Positions 5,538-12,058 of a stretch of 21,182 bases of DNA are shown in pieces (the first letter of the stretch is position 1; every line of letters starts with the position of its first letter). The DNA is taken from assembly GCF_035506375.1 (NCBI RefSeq), contig NZ_DATJPM010000005.1:1-21182 (forward strand), written 5' to 3'. The notes beneath the pieces are model-generated. The model was not told the DNA's origin and made no database searches. It saw nothing but the letters and a program-made list of their open reading frames with translations. The translations under genes were made by a program, and so were the position numbers. The DNA is from Methanocella sp. Lineage in GTDB: Archaea > Halobacteriota > Methanocellia > Methanocellales > Methanocellaceae.

Positions 5538-6404
5538 TTGAACACGAATCTTTTTGCCGACGCCTGTAGCTCTTTCGAAGATGCGGAATTTGTGCTCTAC
5601 GGAGTCCCGTTCGATGCCACCTCGTCCTACCGGAAGGGCTCCAAGTGGGCGCCGCTGGAAATGCGCAGGGCTTCCTATAACTTCGAGACCTATAACGGCG
5701 ACCTGGACGTGGACCTGGCGGACGTCCCCATCCACGACATGGGCGACTGCGACGTGTACTGTTCCGTGGACGACACGCTGAACGAGGTCTACGGCGTCGC
5801 CTCGCAGATCGTTAAAGCGAAAAAGATCCCCATCATGATGGGCGGCGAGCACTCGCTGACATATCCCTGCGTTAAAGCCTATAAGGGCAAGATCGGCTTC
5901 GTGGTCATGGACGCGCACTATGATCTGCGGGAAGAGTACGAGGGTATACGGAACAGCCACGCCTGTGTCTCCAGGCACATAATCGACGACCTCACGGATA
6001 AGTACGTGTCCATCGGAATCCGAAGCGGGCCGAAGGAAGAATACGAGTACGTGAAAAAGAATAAAAAGATCCGCTCGTACACTGCGAACGACGTCGACGA
6101 GATGGGTATCGAAAAGATATTAAAAGAGACCGAAGCATACCTGAGGGACTGCGACAGGATCTACCTCTCGCTGGACATGGACGCCATTGACCCGGCCTAC
6201 GCCCCGGGCCTGGGCACGCCGGAGCCCTTCGGCATGACGCCACGCCAGGTAAGGACGGTCATCCGGCGCCTCGCCCCGAAGACCGTGGGCTTCGACGTCG
6301 TCGAGATCTCGCCCGAGTATGACCAGGGCATCACCGCTCAGCTAGGCGCCAAACTCATCCGTGAATTTATCGCCGCGAAATGGAAATCCATGAAAAAAAA
6401 ATAA
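5538..6404 (+). CDS. speB: Agmatinase (ureohydrolase family)
   Basis: A 288-residue enzyme of the arginase/agmatinase fold. It is expected to hydrolyse agmatine (or N1-aminopropylagmatine, as in Thermococcus) to urea plus putrescine (or spermidine). All manganese ligands are present: His105 in GGEHS, Asp125/His127/Asp129 in MDAHYDLR, and Asp213/Asp215 in SLDMDAIDPAYAPG. The conserved NSHACVSRH segment (139-147) forms the substrate loop. Tyr at residue 128 replaces the common small residue of DAHxD. The start is TTG with a strong ribosome site 7 bases upstream. The gene follows aIF5A, whose modification consumes spermidine, which makes a polyamine role more likely than arginase or guanidinobutyrase. 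The exact substrate is inferred. It converges on the KGG gene with 9 bases between the stops. Confidence 0.9.
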   Translation: MNTNLFADACSSFEDAEFVLYGVPFDATSSYRKGSKWAPLEMRRASYNFETYNGDLDVDLADVPIHDMGDCDVYCSVDDTLNEVYGVASQIVKAKKIPIMMGGEHSLTYPCVKAYKGKIGFVVMDAHYDLREEYEGIRNSHACVSRHIIDDLTDKYVSIGIRSGPKEEYEYVKKNKKIRSYTANDVDEMGIEKILKETEAYLRDCDRIYLSLDMDAIDPAYAPGLGTPEPFGMTPRQVRTVIRRLAPKTVGFDVVEISPEYDQGITAQLGAKLIREFIAAKWKSMKKK

Positions 6405-6413
6405 ACGGGGTTT

Positions 6414-6701
6414 TTACTTCTTTTCTCCTTCTTTACCCTCTTTAATGAGCTTCTTGACTTTCTGGCCGCCTTTATGGCCGATCTCCTCGTAGAATTCCTT
6501 ACCCCGGGTCTCGGCCACCTTTTCGCCGCCCTTCTGTCCGATTTCCTGGTAGAAATCGTGGCCGTGGGTCTTTGCCGTCTTCTCGCCGCCCTTTTGCCCG
6601 ATCTCCTGGTAGAACTCTTTTCCATGGGTCTCAGCGACCTTTTCGCCGCCCTTGTGACCGGCCTCCCGTACGGTCATTCCCTTCTTACCTTCCCCTGCCA
6701 T
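6414..6701 (-). CDS. KGG-repeat stress protein (GsiB/LEA-5-like)
   Basis: A 95-residue, very hydrophilic protein built of 20-residue repeats. Each unit follows the pattern GHKGGEKVAETHGKEFYQEI, and KGG occurs at residues 17, 37, 57 and 77, giving three full units and a partial fourth. The lysine-rich tail ends KEGEKK. The repeat matches the KGG (stress-induced bacterial acidophilic repeat) family, seen in Bacillus GsiB and group 1 plant LEA proteins, which are disordered and linked to dehydration, heat or osmotic stress. Protection of proteins or DNA is inferred from the family. The DNA repeats with a 60-base period, so copy number may vary between strains. It is divergent from rps15 and convergent with agmatinase. 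Confidence 0.9.
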   Translation of the reverse strand: MAGEGKKGMTVREAGHKGGEKVAETHGKEFYQEIGQKGGEKTAKTHGHDFYQEIGQKGGEKVAETRGKEFYEEIGHKGGQKVKKLIKEGKEGEKK

Positions 6702-6811
6702 TTAATCACCCGTCCGAAACCTTTCATCGCGTTTGCATTAAGCTATCCTGAGGATTATTGGTTTTTTAACTCCACCGAGGCTGTTAATAGACGAATTCCG
6801 GCAGCCACAAA

Positions 6812-6820
6812 TTATATAAG
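6812..6820 (+). promoter_or_regulatory. TATA box of the S15-RecJ-Pcc1 operon
   Basis: TTATATAAG with A-rich bases before it (CACAAA) is a near-consensus archaeal TATA box. Transcription from about 6843 would give a leader of about 65 bases before the ATG at 6910, which is preceded by GAGGG at 6899-6903. Confidence 0.65.
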
Positions 6821-6909
6821 CAGGCTCACATATTGTAGGTACGTCTTCGCCACAGACATCAGCAGATTCATTCGCATTAAAACATAACAATGATCCAAGA
6901 GGGTATTTA

Positions 6910-7368
6910 ATGGCTAAAATGCACACAAGAAGAAAGGGCAGGGCAAGGTCCGTGAGACCCGTAAGGAAGACACCGCCCACCTGGTTAACCATCAAGAAGG
7001 AAGAAGTCGAAAAGCTCGTTCTTAACCTTAATGGCCAGAACGTCCCCCAGGCCCAGATCGGCCTGGTCTTAAGGGATAAGTACGGCATCCCCGATATCGC
7101 GCAAGTCACCGGCAGGAAGGTCGAGAAAATACTGAAGGAAAACAACGCTGCGCCCAAGGTGCCCGAAGACCTGACCAACCTCATCCGGAAGGCCATCGGC
7201 CTCCACAAGCACCTGGACGTCAATCACCACGACCTCCACAACAAGCGGGCACTACAGCTCACCGAGTCGAAGATCCGCCGTCTGGTCAAGTACTACCACA
7301 ACAGCGGCGTACTGCCGATGGACTGGGTATACACGCCGGACACGGCCGAGATCCTTATCTCGAGATAA
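6910..7368 (+). CDS. rps15: Small ribosomal subunit protein S15 (uS15, archaeal/eukaryal S13e type)
   Basis: A 152-residue ribosomal protein with the archaeal/eukaryal N-terminal extension MAKMHTRRKGRARSVRPVRK followed by PPTWLTIKKEEVEKLV. The conserved S15 core covers about residues 75-152, including DLHNKRALQLTESKIRRLVKYY, in which the LTESKIRRL stretch contacts 16S rRNA. It binds early in assembly of the 30S subunit. The ATG at 6910 has a GAGGG ribosome site and is the only reasonable start. The gene opens the cluster S15 - RecJ-like - Pcc1, an order I recall as common in euryarchaea. Confidence 0.97.
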   Translation: MAKMHTRRKGRARSVRPVRKTPPTWLTIKKEEVEKLVLNLNGQNVPQAQIGLVLRDKYGIPDIAQVTGRKVEKILKENNAAPKVPEDLTNLIRKAIGLHKHLDVNHHDLHNKRALQLTESKIRRLVKYYHNSGVLPMDWVYTPDTAEILISR

Positions 7369-7395
7369 GCATCGGCGCTTATAGAAAGCTTCGTT

Positions 7396-8703
7396 ATGAG
7401 CGACATGTCGAAGCTGGATGAGCTTTCGGGCCTCGCGAAGCCCGCCGCAAATAAAATAAAGGCGCAACCGTTCGTCCGGGTCGTGTCTCACCACGACGCG
7501 GACGGCATCACGGCATGCGGCATCGTCTGCCACATGCTGCAGCGCCTCAATATTCCTTTTCAGGCGACTATCGTAAGCAATCTTGATGACTCTATCGAAG
7601 AGCATCTGGAACCGGACCAGTTCGTCATCTTTTGCGATATGGGCTCCGGCCAGCCGGACATCGTTAATAAGTACGAGGCGGTCATCCTGGACCACCACAT
7701 GATGCTGGACGGCCACCGGCAGCTGCACGTGAACCCTCAACTAATTGGCGTCGACGGTGGCTCGGAGGTCTCCGGCTCCGGCGTCGCCTACGCGCTGGCC
7801 AGGCTCATGGGCAAGAACTCGGATCTAGCGGGCCTGGCAATATCAGGCGCTATCGGCGACAAGCAAAAGATGATCAGCGTCAATGCCGATATTCTCGCCG
7901 AGGGCATAAAGGCCGGCGCGATCACGTCCAAGAAAGGCCTAAAGCTCGGTCGAGGGCCGCTGGTAAAAGTGCTTGCCTCCTCCACCGACCCGTATTTTGA
8001 CTTTTCCGGCTACCCCGAGGAAGCGGAAAAGTTCATCGGTGAGCTGGGCCTTCACGGTAATATAGAGGCGCTGGCGCCCGAGGACCTGAAAAAATTATCG
8101 AGCGCGCTGACCCTGAAGCTGTTAAAAAAATCGCCGCCAGACACCATCGATTCCCTCATAGGCGACGCGTACGTCCTCAATTCTGAGCTGATCAGGGACG
8201 TATACGATTTTACCAATACCGTTAATTCCTGCGGCAAGCTGGGGGTCCCGGGCCTGGGGCTGTCCGTCTGCCTGCGCTACCGGCCGGCCGTCGAGGAGGC
8301 GGAGGCCCGGCGCTTCGAGTACGCCGGCGAGATACTGAAGGCGTTTCACGAGGCTTTCTCGAGAATAAACGAGTGTGGCTCGCTCAGGTACGTGGACATT
8401 TGCTGCTCGGACGTCACGGGCGCCATCGCCTCGACGATCATACGGTATGTGCTGCCCGATAAGCCCGTCATCGTCCTCAATACCGAGGATGGCAACGTCA
8501 AGATATCCGCCCGGGGCACTGCCGATCTGATCAGTAAGGGCCTGGACCTTTCCGTGGCTATCAGAGAGAGCGCAAAGAAGGTCGGCGGCATCGGCGGCGG
8601 CCATAAGATCGCCTCCGGCGGCATGATACCCCTCGGCAACGAGAAGACGTTCCTGGCGGCCGCAAACGATATTATCGGGAGGCAGTTGAATGGTCACGTG
8701 TAA
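7396..8703 (+). CDS. RecJ-like DHH phosphoesterase (archaeal RecJ/GAN-type)
   Basis: A 435-residue protein of the DHH superfamily. Motif I is VVSHHDADGITACG (HDADG at 33-37). An acidic motif, VIFCDMGSG, is at about 77-85, the signature DHH is at 99-101 (VILDHHMML), and the C-terminal DHHA1 glycine motif GGIGGGHKIASGG lies near residue 400. RecJ-family members are manganese-dependent 5'-3' single-strand DNA or RNA exonucleases. In archaea some associate with GINS at the replication fork, which is suggested but not shown here. The ATG at 7396 has no obvious Shine-Dalgarno; a second ATG at 7405 is possible. The last 14 bases overlap the Pcc1 gene, indicating translational coupling. Confidence 0.9.
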   Translation: MSDMSKLDELSGLAKPAANKIKAQPFVRVVSHHDADGITACGIVCHMLQRLNIPFQATIVSNLDDSIEEHLEPDQFVIFCDMGSGQPDIVNKYEAVILDHHMMLDGHRQLHVNPQLIGVDGGSEVSGSGVAYALARLMGKNSDLAGLAISGAIGDKQKMISVNADILAEGIKAGAITSKKGLKLGRGPLVKVLASSTDPYFDFSGYPEEAEKFIGELGLHGNIEALAPEDLKKLSSALTLKLLKKSPPDTIDSLIGDAYVLNSELIRDVYDFTNTVNSCGKLGVPGLGLSVCLRYRPAVEEAEARRFEYAGEILKAFHEAFSRINECGSLRYVDICCSDVTGAIASTIIRYVLPDKPVIVLNTEDGNVKISARGTADLISKGLDLSVAIRESAKKVGGIGGGHKIASGGMIPLGNEKTFLAAANDIIGRQLNGHV

Positions 8704-8932
8704 GGCTCGCCTGTCCATCGAGTCCTGCGACGCGCAGGTGCTGGCAAAGTCAGTCAGCGCCGATAACCTGCCTTATGTCAGGACCCGCTACGAGGGCGGC
8801 CACGTCATCACGGACATCGAAGTCGACAGTATCGGCTCGATGCTCGTCACGCTGGACGACATCCTGGTCAACCTGAAAGTCGCCAACGATGTAGTCTGCG
8901 GGCGCAATGCCGACGAGGATATAAAAGACTAG
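8690..8932 (+). CDS. pcc1: KEOPS complex subunit Pcc1
   Basis: An 80-residue protein matching the short archaeal Pcc1 (CTAG/Pcc1) family in length and sequence: a beta strand CKARLSIES, then AQVLAKSVSADNL, then a second stretch with SIGSMLVTLDDILVNLKVAND. Pcc1 is the dimerisation subunit of KEOPS, which makes the t6A base at position 37 of ANN-decoding tRNAs together with Kae1, Bud32 and Cgi121. The start overlaps the end of the RecJ-like gene by 14 bases, and AGGC-type purines inside that gene can act as a ribosome site. The rps15 neighbour ties it to translation genes. Small and divergent, but the context makes the call good. Confidence 0.88.
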   Translation: MVTCKARLSIESCDAQVLAKSVSADNLPYVRTRYEGGHVITDIEVDSIGSMLVTLDDILVNLKVANDVVCGRNADEDIKD

Positions 8933-9022
8933 GACTATTTTTCAATAATTCCAATATATACTGCCTGTTTTCCATCCGAAATGCAGGTAATATATCAATT
9001 ATTCCCGTCTTCTACCGAAAAC

Positions 9023-9030
9023 TCTTTAAG
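9023..9030 (+). promoter_or_regulatory. TATA-like box for the SpeD-family gene
   Basis: TCTTTAAG preceded by ACCGAAAAC (BRE-like), centred 27 bases before the ATG at 9054. This predicts a leaderless transcript, consistent with the lack of a ribosome-binding site before that ATG. Confidence 0.5.
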
Positions 9031-9053
9031 TTACACCCACAGCCTATTCTGCC

Positions 9054-9431
9054 ATGTATAATAGATTCGCCCCTGGCGAAGAAATCTGGGGCTTAGAAGC
9101 GAGCCTGGACATTCACGGCTGTAACGATAAGATCGACAATGCGGACGCGGTTAAAAATTATGTGGTCGAGCTCTGTGAGCTTATTAAGATGAAACGGTAT
9201 GGGCCCTGCCTCGTCGAGCGCTTCGGCGCCCCCGGCACGGACCTGGAAGGGCTTTCGATGTTCCAGTTCATCGAGACGTCCTGTATCAGCGGCCATTTCT
9301 CTCCCTCGACAAAGAGCGCCTACATAAACGTTTTCAGCTGCGCCGACTATGACCCCGAAGTGGTCAGGAAATTCACTGAGAAGTATTTCGGTGCACACGA
9401 TACCAAGATGCTGGTTAACCCCCGCAAATAA
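9054..9431 (+). CDS. SpeD-family pyruvoyl decarboxylase (S-adenosylmethionine decarboxylase-related)
   Basis: A 125-residue protein that aligns by eye with the class 1 S-adenosylmethionine decarboxylase proenzyme. The opening WGLEASLDIHGCNDK parallels HLIVDLYGC; the core is FQFIETSCISGHFS followed by SAYINVFSCADYD. The SpeD residues Ser63, His68 and Cys83 correspond to Ser76, His81 and Cys96 here with identical spacing (5 and 15). The usual Glu-Ser-His around the self-cleavage site is Thr-Ser-Cys, and the HTWPE stretch is replaced by HFSPS. It may still self-cleave to form a pyruvoyl group, but the substrate could be S-adenosylmethionine, arginine (as in the crenarchaeal SpeD-derived arginine decarboxylase) or another amine precursor. 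It follows Pcc1 by 121 bases with its own promoter. Confidence 0.75.
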   Translation: MYNRFAPGEEIWGLEASLDIHGCNDKIDNADAVKNYVVELCELIKMKRYGPCLVERFGAPGTDLEGLSMFQFIETSCISGHFSPSTKSAYINVFSCADYDPEVVRKFTEKYFGAHDTKMLVNPRK

Positions 9432-9482
9432 GCGGGCCAACAATTTATTATTCTGTTTACTACCCATAGCTGACGCTTTTAA

Positions 9483-9797
9483 GCTCCACTAAGCATGATA
9501 AGAATGCTCTAAGACTTTTTCAGCCACGAAGTTACACGAAGCTGGCCTGAAGCGACACGAAGAGATTATTAAAAATCGTTGGTGCCGCCAGGTGTAAACC
9601 TGGTGCCACTTAGTGATTAAATAAAAATTCCGTGCGGCTTGGTGTAACCCTGGTGCCGCTTGTAAGCACTCTTGTTTCAACCACACCAGGTTTACACCAG
9701 GCGGCACCAACGATTTTTAATTAGTCTTAGAGAACTTAGAGCCAGCTTAGAGCCACTTTGAGGCTGAAAACGCCCTTGAGCCGCTTATTATTTTTCC
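9483..9797. repeat. Long dyad-symmetric intergenic repeat, copy 2
   Basis: About 315 bases between two convergent genes, related to the element at 4629-4903. The strongest arms are 38 bases, 9568-9605 and 9684-9721, which are reverse complements with a single mismatch (37 of 38). They contain ATTAAAAATCGTTGGTGCCG and GGTGTAAACCTGGTG. A third, weaker GGTGTAACCCTGGTG unit lies at 9641-9655. The left flank CTCTAAGACTTTTTCAGCCA (9508-9527) matches copy 1 at 4651-4670. The central GTTTCAACCACACC stretch (9673-9686) is inverted relative to copy 1 (TGTGGTTGAAAC at 4752-4763). The element explains the whole 9432-9834 gap apart from the serS terminator. Confidence 0.8.
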
Positions 9798-9813
9798 GAG
9801 GGCCCTGGCTAAG

Positions 9814-9834
9814 ACATTTTAAAAAATAAAAAAA
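9814..9834 (-). terminator. Oligo-T terminator of serS
   Basis: Directly after the serS stop, the minus strand reads TTTTTTTATTTTTTAAAATG. Two long T-runs match archaeal intrinsic termination. Confidence 0.6.
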
Positions 9835-11103
9835 TTATTTGGAGGCCTTTGTGATCTCTGTGGCGCCGCCCATGTAGGGCCTGAGCACCTCGGGGATCTC
9901 CACGCTGCCGTCCTCGCGCTGGTAGTTCTCCAGGATGGCGACGACCGTGCGGCCCACAGCGAGACCGGAGCCGTTGAGCGTGTGGACGAACTTCGGGCCC
10001 TCGGAGGTGCGGTAGCGGATATTGGCGCGCCTGGCCTGGTAATTCTCAAAGTTAGAGCAGGACGAGATCTCCCGGTACTTGCCCTGCGCCGGGACCCAAA
10101 CTTCGATGTCATAAGTCTTTGCGGCAGAGAAGCCTAAGTCGCCCGTGCACAGGTTAATGACCCGGTAAGGCAGCTTGAGCAGCTGAAGTATCTCCTCGGC
10201 ATCGCGGGTGAGCTTTTCGTGCTCCCCGTAGGAAGTCTCCGGAGTCGTGAACTTGACGAGCTCGACCTTGTTGAACTGGTGCTGGCGGATAATGCCGCGG
10301 GTATCCTGGCCGTGCTTGCCGGCCTCCCGGCGGAAGCAGGCCGTATAAGCGGTCAGGCAGACGGGAAGGTTCTCCACGTACTCGTCCATAAAGAGGTTCG
10401 TGACGGGCACTTCCGCTGTCGGGGCCAGGTAGTAGCCGTCCGTGCAGGCGTACATGTCCTCCTTGAACTTCGGAAGCTGGCCGGTGCCGGTCATGGCCCG
10501 CTCATTCATGAGCACGGGCGGGAATACTTCGGTGTATCCCTGGCGGGCGTGCACGTCCAGCATGAAATTGATGAGCGCCCTTTCGAGCCTGGCGCCCATG
10601 CCCTTATAGACGGTGAAGCCTTCGCCAGAAATTTTGACGGCCCTCTTGAAGTCCAGGACGTCCAGGTCTTCGCCGATGTCCCAGTGGTTCTTCGGGGTGA
10701 AGCTGAATTTCGTCGGCTCGCCCACCACCCGCACGACGGGATTGTCGTTCTCGTCCCTACCGACGGGCGTAGTCGTGCTGGGAATGTTGGGGATATTAAG
10801 CAGCAGGTCCTGCATTCTGGATTCGTAGTCGCGCAACTGCTCATCGATCGCCTTGATGCGGTCAGAGATGCCGCGCATCTCGTCGATCTTTTCCTTCGCA
10901 TCCTTCTTATCTTTCTTTAGCTTTGCGATCTCGAGGGAAACCGTGTTCCTCTCATGCTTTAAGGCATCGCCCTCTTTTAAGGACTCTCTCCAGGCTTTAT
11001 CGTATTCTAAGAGCTGATCGAGGGACTCCGTGCCGGCGTGCCTTTTATTAAGCGCCTCGCGGACGGCCTCGGGATTGTTGCGTACGAACTTTAATTCCAG
11101 CAT
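9835..11103 (-). CDS. serS: Seryl-tRNA synthetase, bacterial-type
   Basis: A 422-residue class II synthetase that charges tRNA(Ser), and probably tRNA(Sec) where present, with serine. Residues 1-105 are the N-terminal tRNA-binding coiled coil (MLELKFVRNNPEAV, then a long Lys/Glu-rich hairpin). The catalytic core follows: TAEVP at 229-233, motif 2 FRREAGKHGQDTRGIIRQHQ (257-276) with FNKVE after it, and motif 3 NGSGLAVGRTVVAILENYQ near residue 390. This is the common bacterial/eukaryal form and not the rare SerRS found in several hydrogenotrophic methanogens. Two TATA-like boxes lie 20-42 bases upstream. The start is the only ATG fitting the family N-terminus. The downstream T-run ends the transcript before the dyad repeat. 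Confidence 0.96.
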   Translation of the reverse strand: MLELKFVRNNPEAVREALNKRHAGTESLDQLLEYDKAWRESLKEGDALKHERNTVSLEIAKLKKDKKDAKEKIDEMRGISDRIKAIDEQLRDYESRMQDLLLNIPNIPSTTTPVGRDENDNPVVRVVGEPTKFSFTPKNHWDIGEDLDVLDFKRAVKISGEGFTVYKGMGARLERALINFMLDVHARQGYTEVFPPVLMNERAMTGTGQLPKFKEDMYACTDGYYLAPTAEVPVTNLFMDEYVENLPVCLTAYTACFRREAGKHGQDTRGIIRQHQFNKVELVKFTTPETSYGEHEKLTRDAEEILQLLKLPYRVINLCTGDLGFSAAKTYDIEVWVPAQGKYREISSCSNFENYQARRANIRYRTSEGPKFVHTLNGSGLAVGRTVVAILENYQREDGSVEIPEVLRPYMGGATEITKASK

Positions 11104-11121
11104 GTTAAGACCTGAGTGTAT

Positions 11122-11145
11122 GCTATATATCGGCGGATATATAAC
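11122..11145 (-). promoter_or_regulatory. Twin TATA-like boxes before serS
   Basis: On the minus strand GTTATATATCC (11145-11135) and GATATATAGC (11131-11122) follow each other. The first would give a leader of about 10 bases; the second would start transcription at the ATG itself. Which is used cannot be told from sequence. Confidence 0.5.
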
Positions 11146-11170
11146 TTTTTATTTTTAAGGCTTATATTGT

Positions 11171-11280
11171 AAAAAGCTGATGTGTTGAATATGCCTTTTT
11201 AAGTCTCGGAGTGTACGGAGGCTCCATGCCCTTAAAAAGCTTAAAATACGGGAGTAATTCAACACAGTATAAAAAGCTAA
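11171..11280. repeat. Nested inverted repeat upstream of serS
   Basis: Outer arms TGTGTTGAAT (11181-11190) and ATTCAACACA (11257-11266) are perfect. Inner arms GCCTTTTTAAG (11193-11203) and CTTAAAAAGC (11231-11240) pair except for one extra base. AAAAAGCT occurs in direct orientation at both ends (11171-11178, 11271-11278). GGAGGCTCC in the centre is itself palindromic. It lies between the lipoprotein terminator and the serS promoter, and so is probably not in the serS message. The role is unknown. Confidence 0.55.
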
Positions 11281-11282
11281 AG

Positions 11283-11302
11283 AAAAAATGCCTTTATAGG
11301 CA
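11283..11302 (-). terminator. Hairpin plus T6 terminator after the lipoprotein gene
   Basis: On the minus strand TGCCT-ATAA-AGGCA is followed directly by TTTTTT. It begins 6 bases after the stop codon of the gene ending at 11308. Confidence 0.6.
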
Positions 11303-11307
11303 GGGAG

Positions 11308-11922
11308 TTACTTTAAAGGCTGCCTGATGTTCACGGAATTCAATGCCGTGGCATTATCCCTTATATCGGTGGGCAGTCCAGAGCGCCCCTGGACCTTAGA
11401 AGGCGTAAAGCCCACGGGCACGATGAATGCGTCTATCTCGGTAGCTTTCAGGCCGGAACCGCCGCGGGTGACGTTACATACCCAGGTGCCGTCAGAGCTG
11501 ATGTTCGTCAGGCGCACGTCGCTGGACGGCACGTTATACCAGCCGCCATTTTTAATGTAAATAGCCAACCGATATTTCGCCGGGTCGACACCGGTGACAG
11601 TGCCTTTGAGTGTTTCTTTGCTGCCATAGGCCGGGGCGTGGGTAAAAATAATGGCTGGCGGAAGCCCCGATGCAAAATCCTGGCTGGTGTTATAGCTTTT
11701 ATTCGCCATGAGAGGTATCGGAGTTGCGGTAGATGTATTATTAATTGGCATGGCCTTCCGGGCCGACTCGTTGGATACGGCTATCGGGACGGGCGTAACG
11801 TTCGACGGTAGGCTGCCATTCTGAGTGACGATAGTGTTATCAATGGCGCTGTTCGTAACGCAGCCGCAGATTAATATTCCCAGAGCCATCAAAGAAATGA
11901 TAAAGAACCGATGTCGTGAAAT
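11308..11922 (-). CDS. Probable secreted lipoprotein with a C-terminal beta-sandwich domain, start codon unusual
   Basis: From an ATT at 11922 the frame gives 204 residues. The first part, SRHRFFIISLMALGILICGC, is a typical lipoprotein signal (basic start, hydrophobic core, lipobox-like LICGC). A Thr/Asn/Ser-rich linker follows (about residues 25-85). The folded domain begins near PPAIIFTHAPAYGSKETLKG and continues TVTGVDPAKYRLAIYIKNGG, then SDGTWVCNVTRGG and ATEIDAFIVPVGF. I recall such YGS--L-G-V-GV-P--Y--A-YI domains in archaeal surface proteins, where their function is unknown. The first ATG (11889) or TTG (11892) would remove the basic part of the signal, and neither has a ribosome site. 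GAGGAG (11932-11937) instead sits 9 bases before the ATT. The frame runs open further upstream, but only through a promoter-like A/T-rich block and the neighbouring gene. Confidence 0.7.
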   Translation of the reverse strand: MSRHRFFIISLMALGILICGCVTNSAIDNTIVTQNGSLPSNVTPVPIAVSNESARKAMPINNTSTATPIPLMANKSYNTSQDFASGLPPAIIFTHAPAYGSKETLKGTVTGVDPAKYRLAIYIKNGGWYNVPSSDVRLTNISSDGTWVCNVTRGGSGLKATEIDAFIVPVGFTPSKVQGRSGLPTDIRDNATALNSVNIRQPLK

Positions 11923-12058
11923 AAATAATCGCTCCTCTTTAATTCGCCTGAATAATAAACAGATATTTAGCAATATAAATAATATTAAATATTTTATATG
12001 ATAAAATTGCCAAATAAGCGCTCGACTAGCGGCCTCCTGGGGAATATCGGCGAAGGTC

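Noticed and set aside
5367..5978. A 203-codon open frame on the minus strand
   Set aside because: It is opposite aIF5A and agmatinase, both strongly supported.
8122..8718. A 198-codon open frame on the minus strand
   Set aside because: It is opposite the RecJ-like gene, with no ribosome site or recognisable domain.
4629..9797. The repeated intergenic blocks as a CRISPR array or insertion sequence
   Set aside because: There is no regular repeat-spacer order and no cas or transposase gene. The blocks are palindromic elements with no plausible coding frame.
10219..10920. A 233-codon open frame on the plus strand
   Set aside because: It is fully opposite serS, whose class II motifs are intact. 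The open frame follows from G/C-rich third codon positions.
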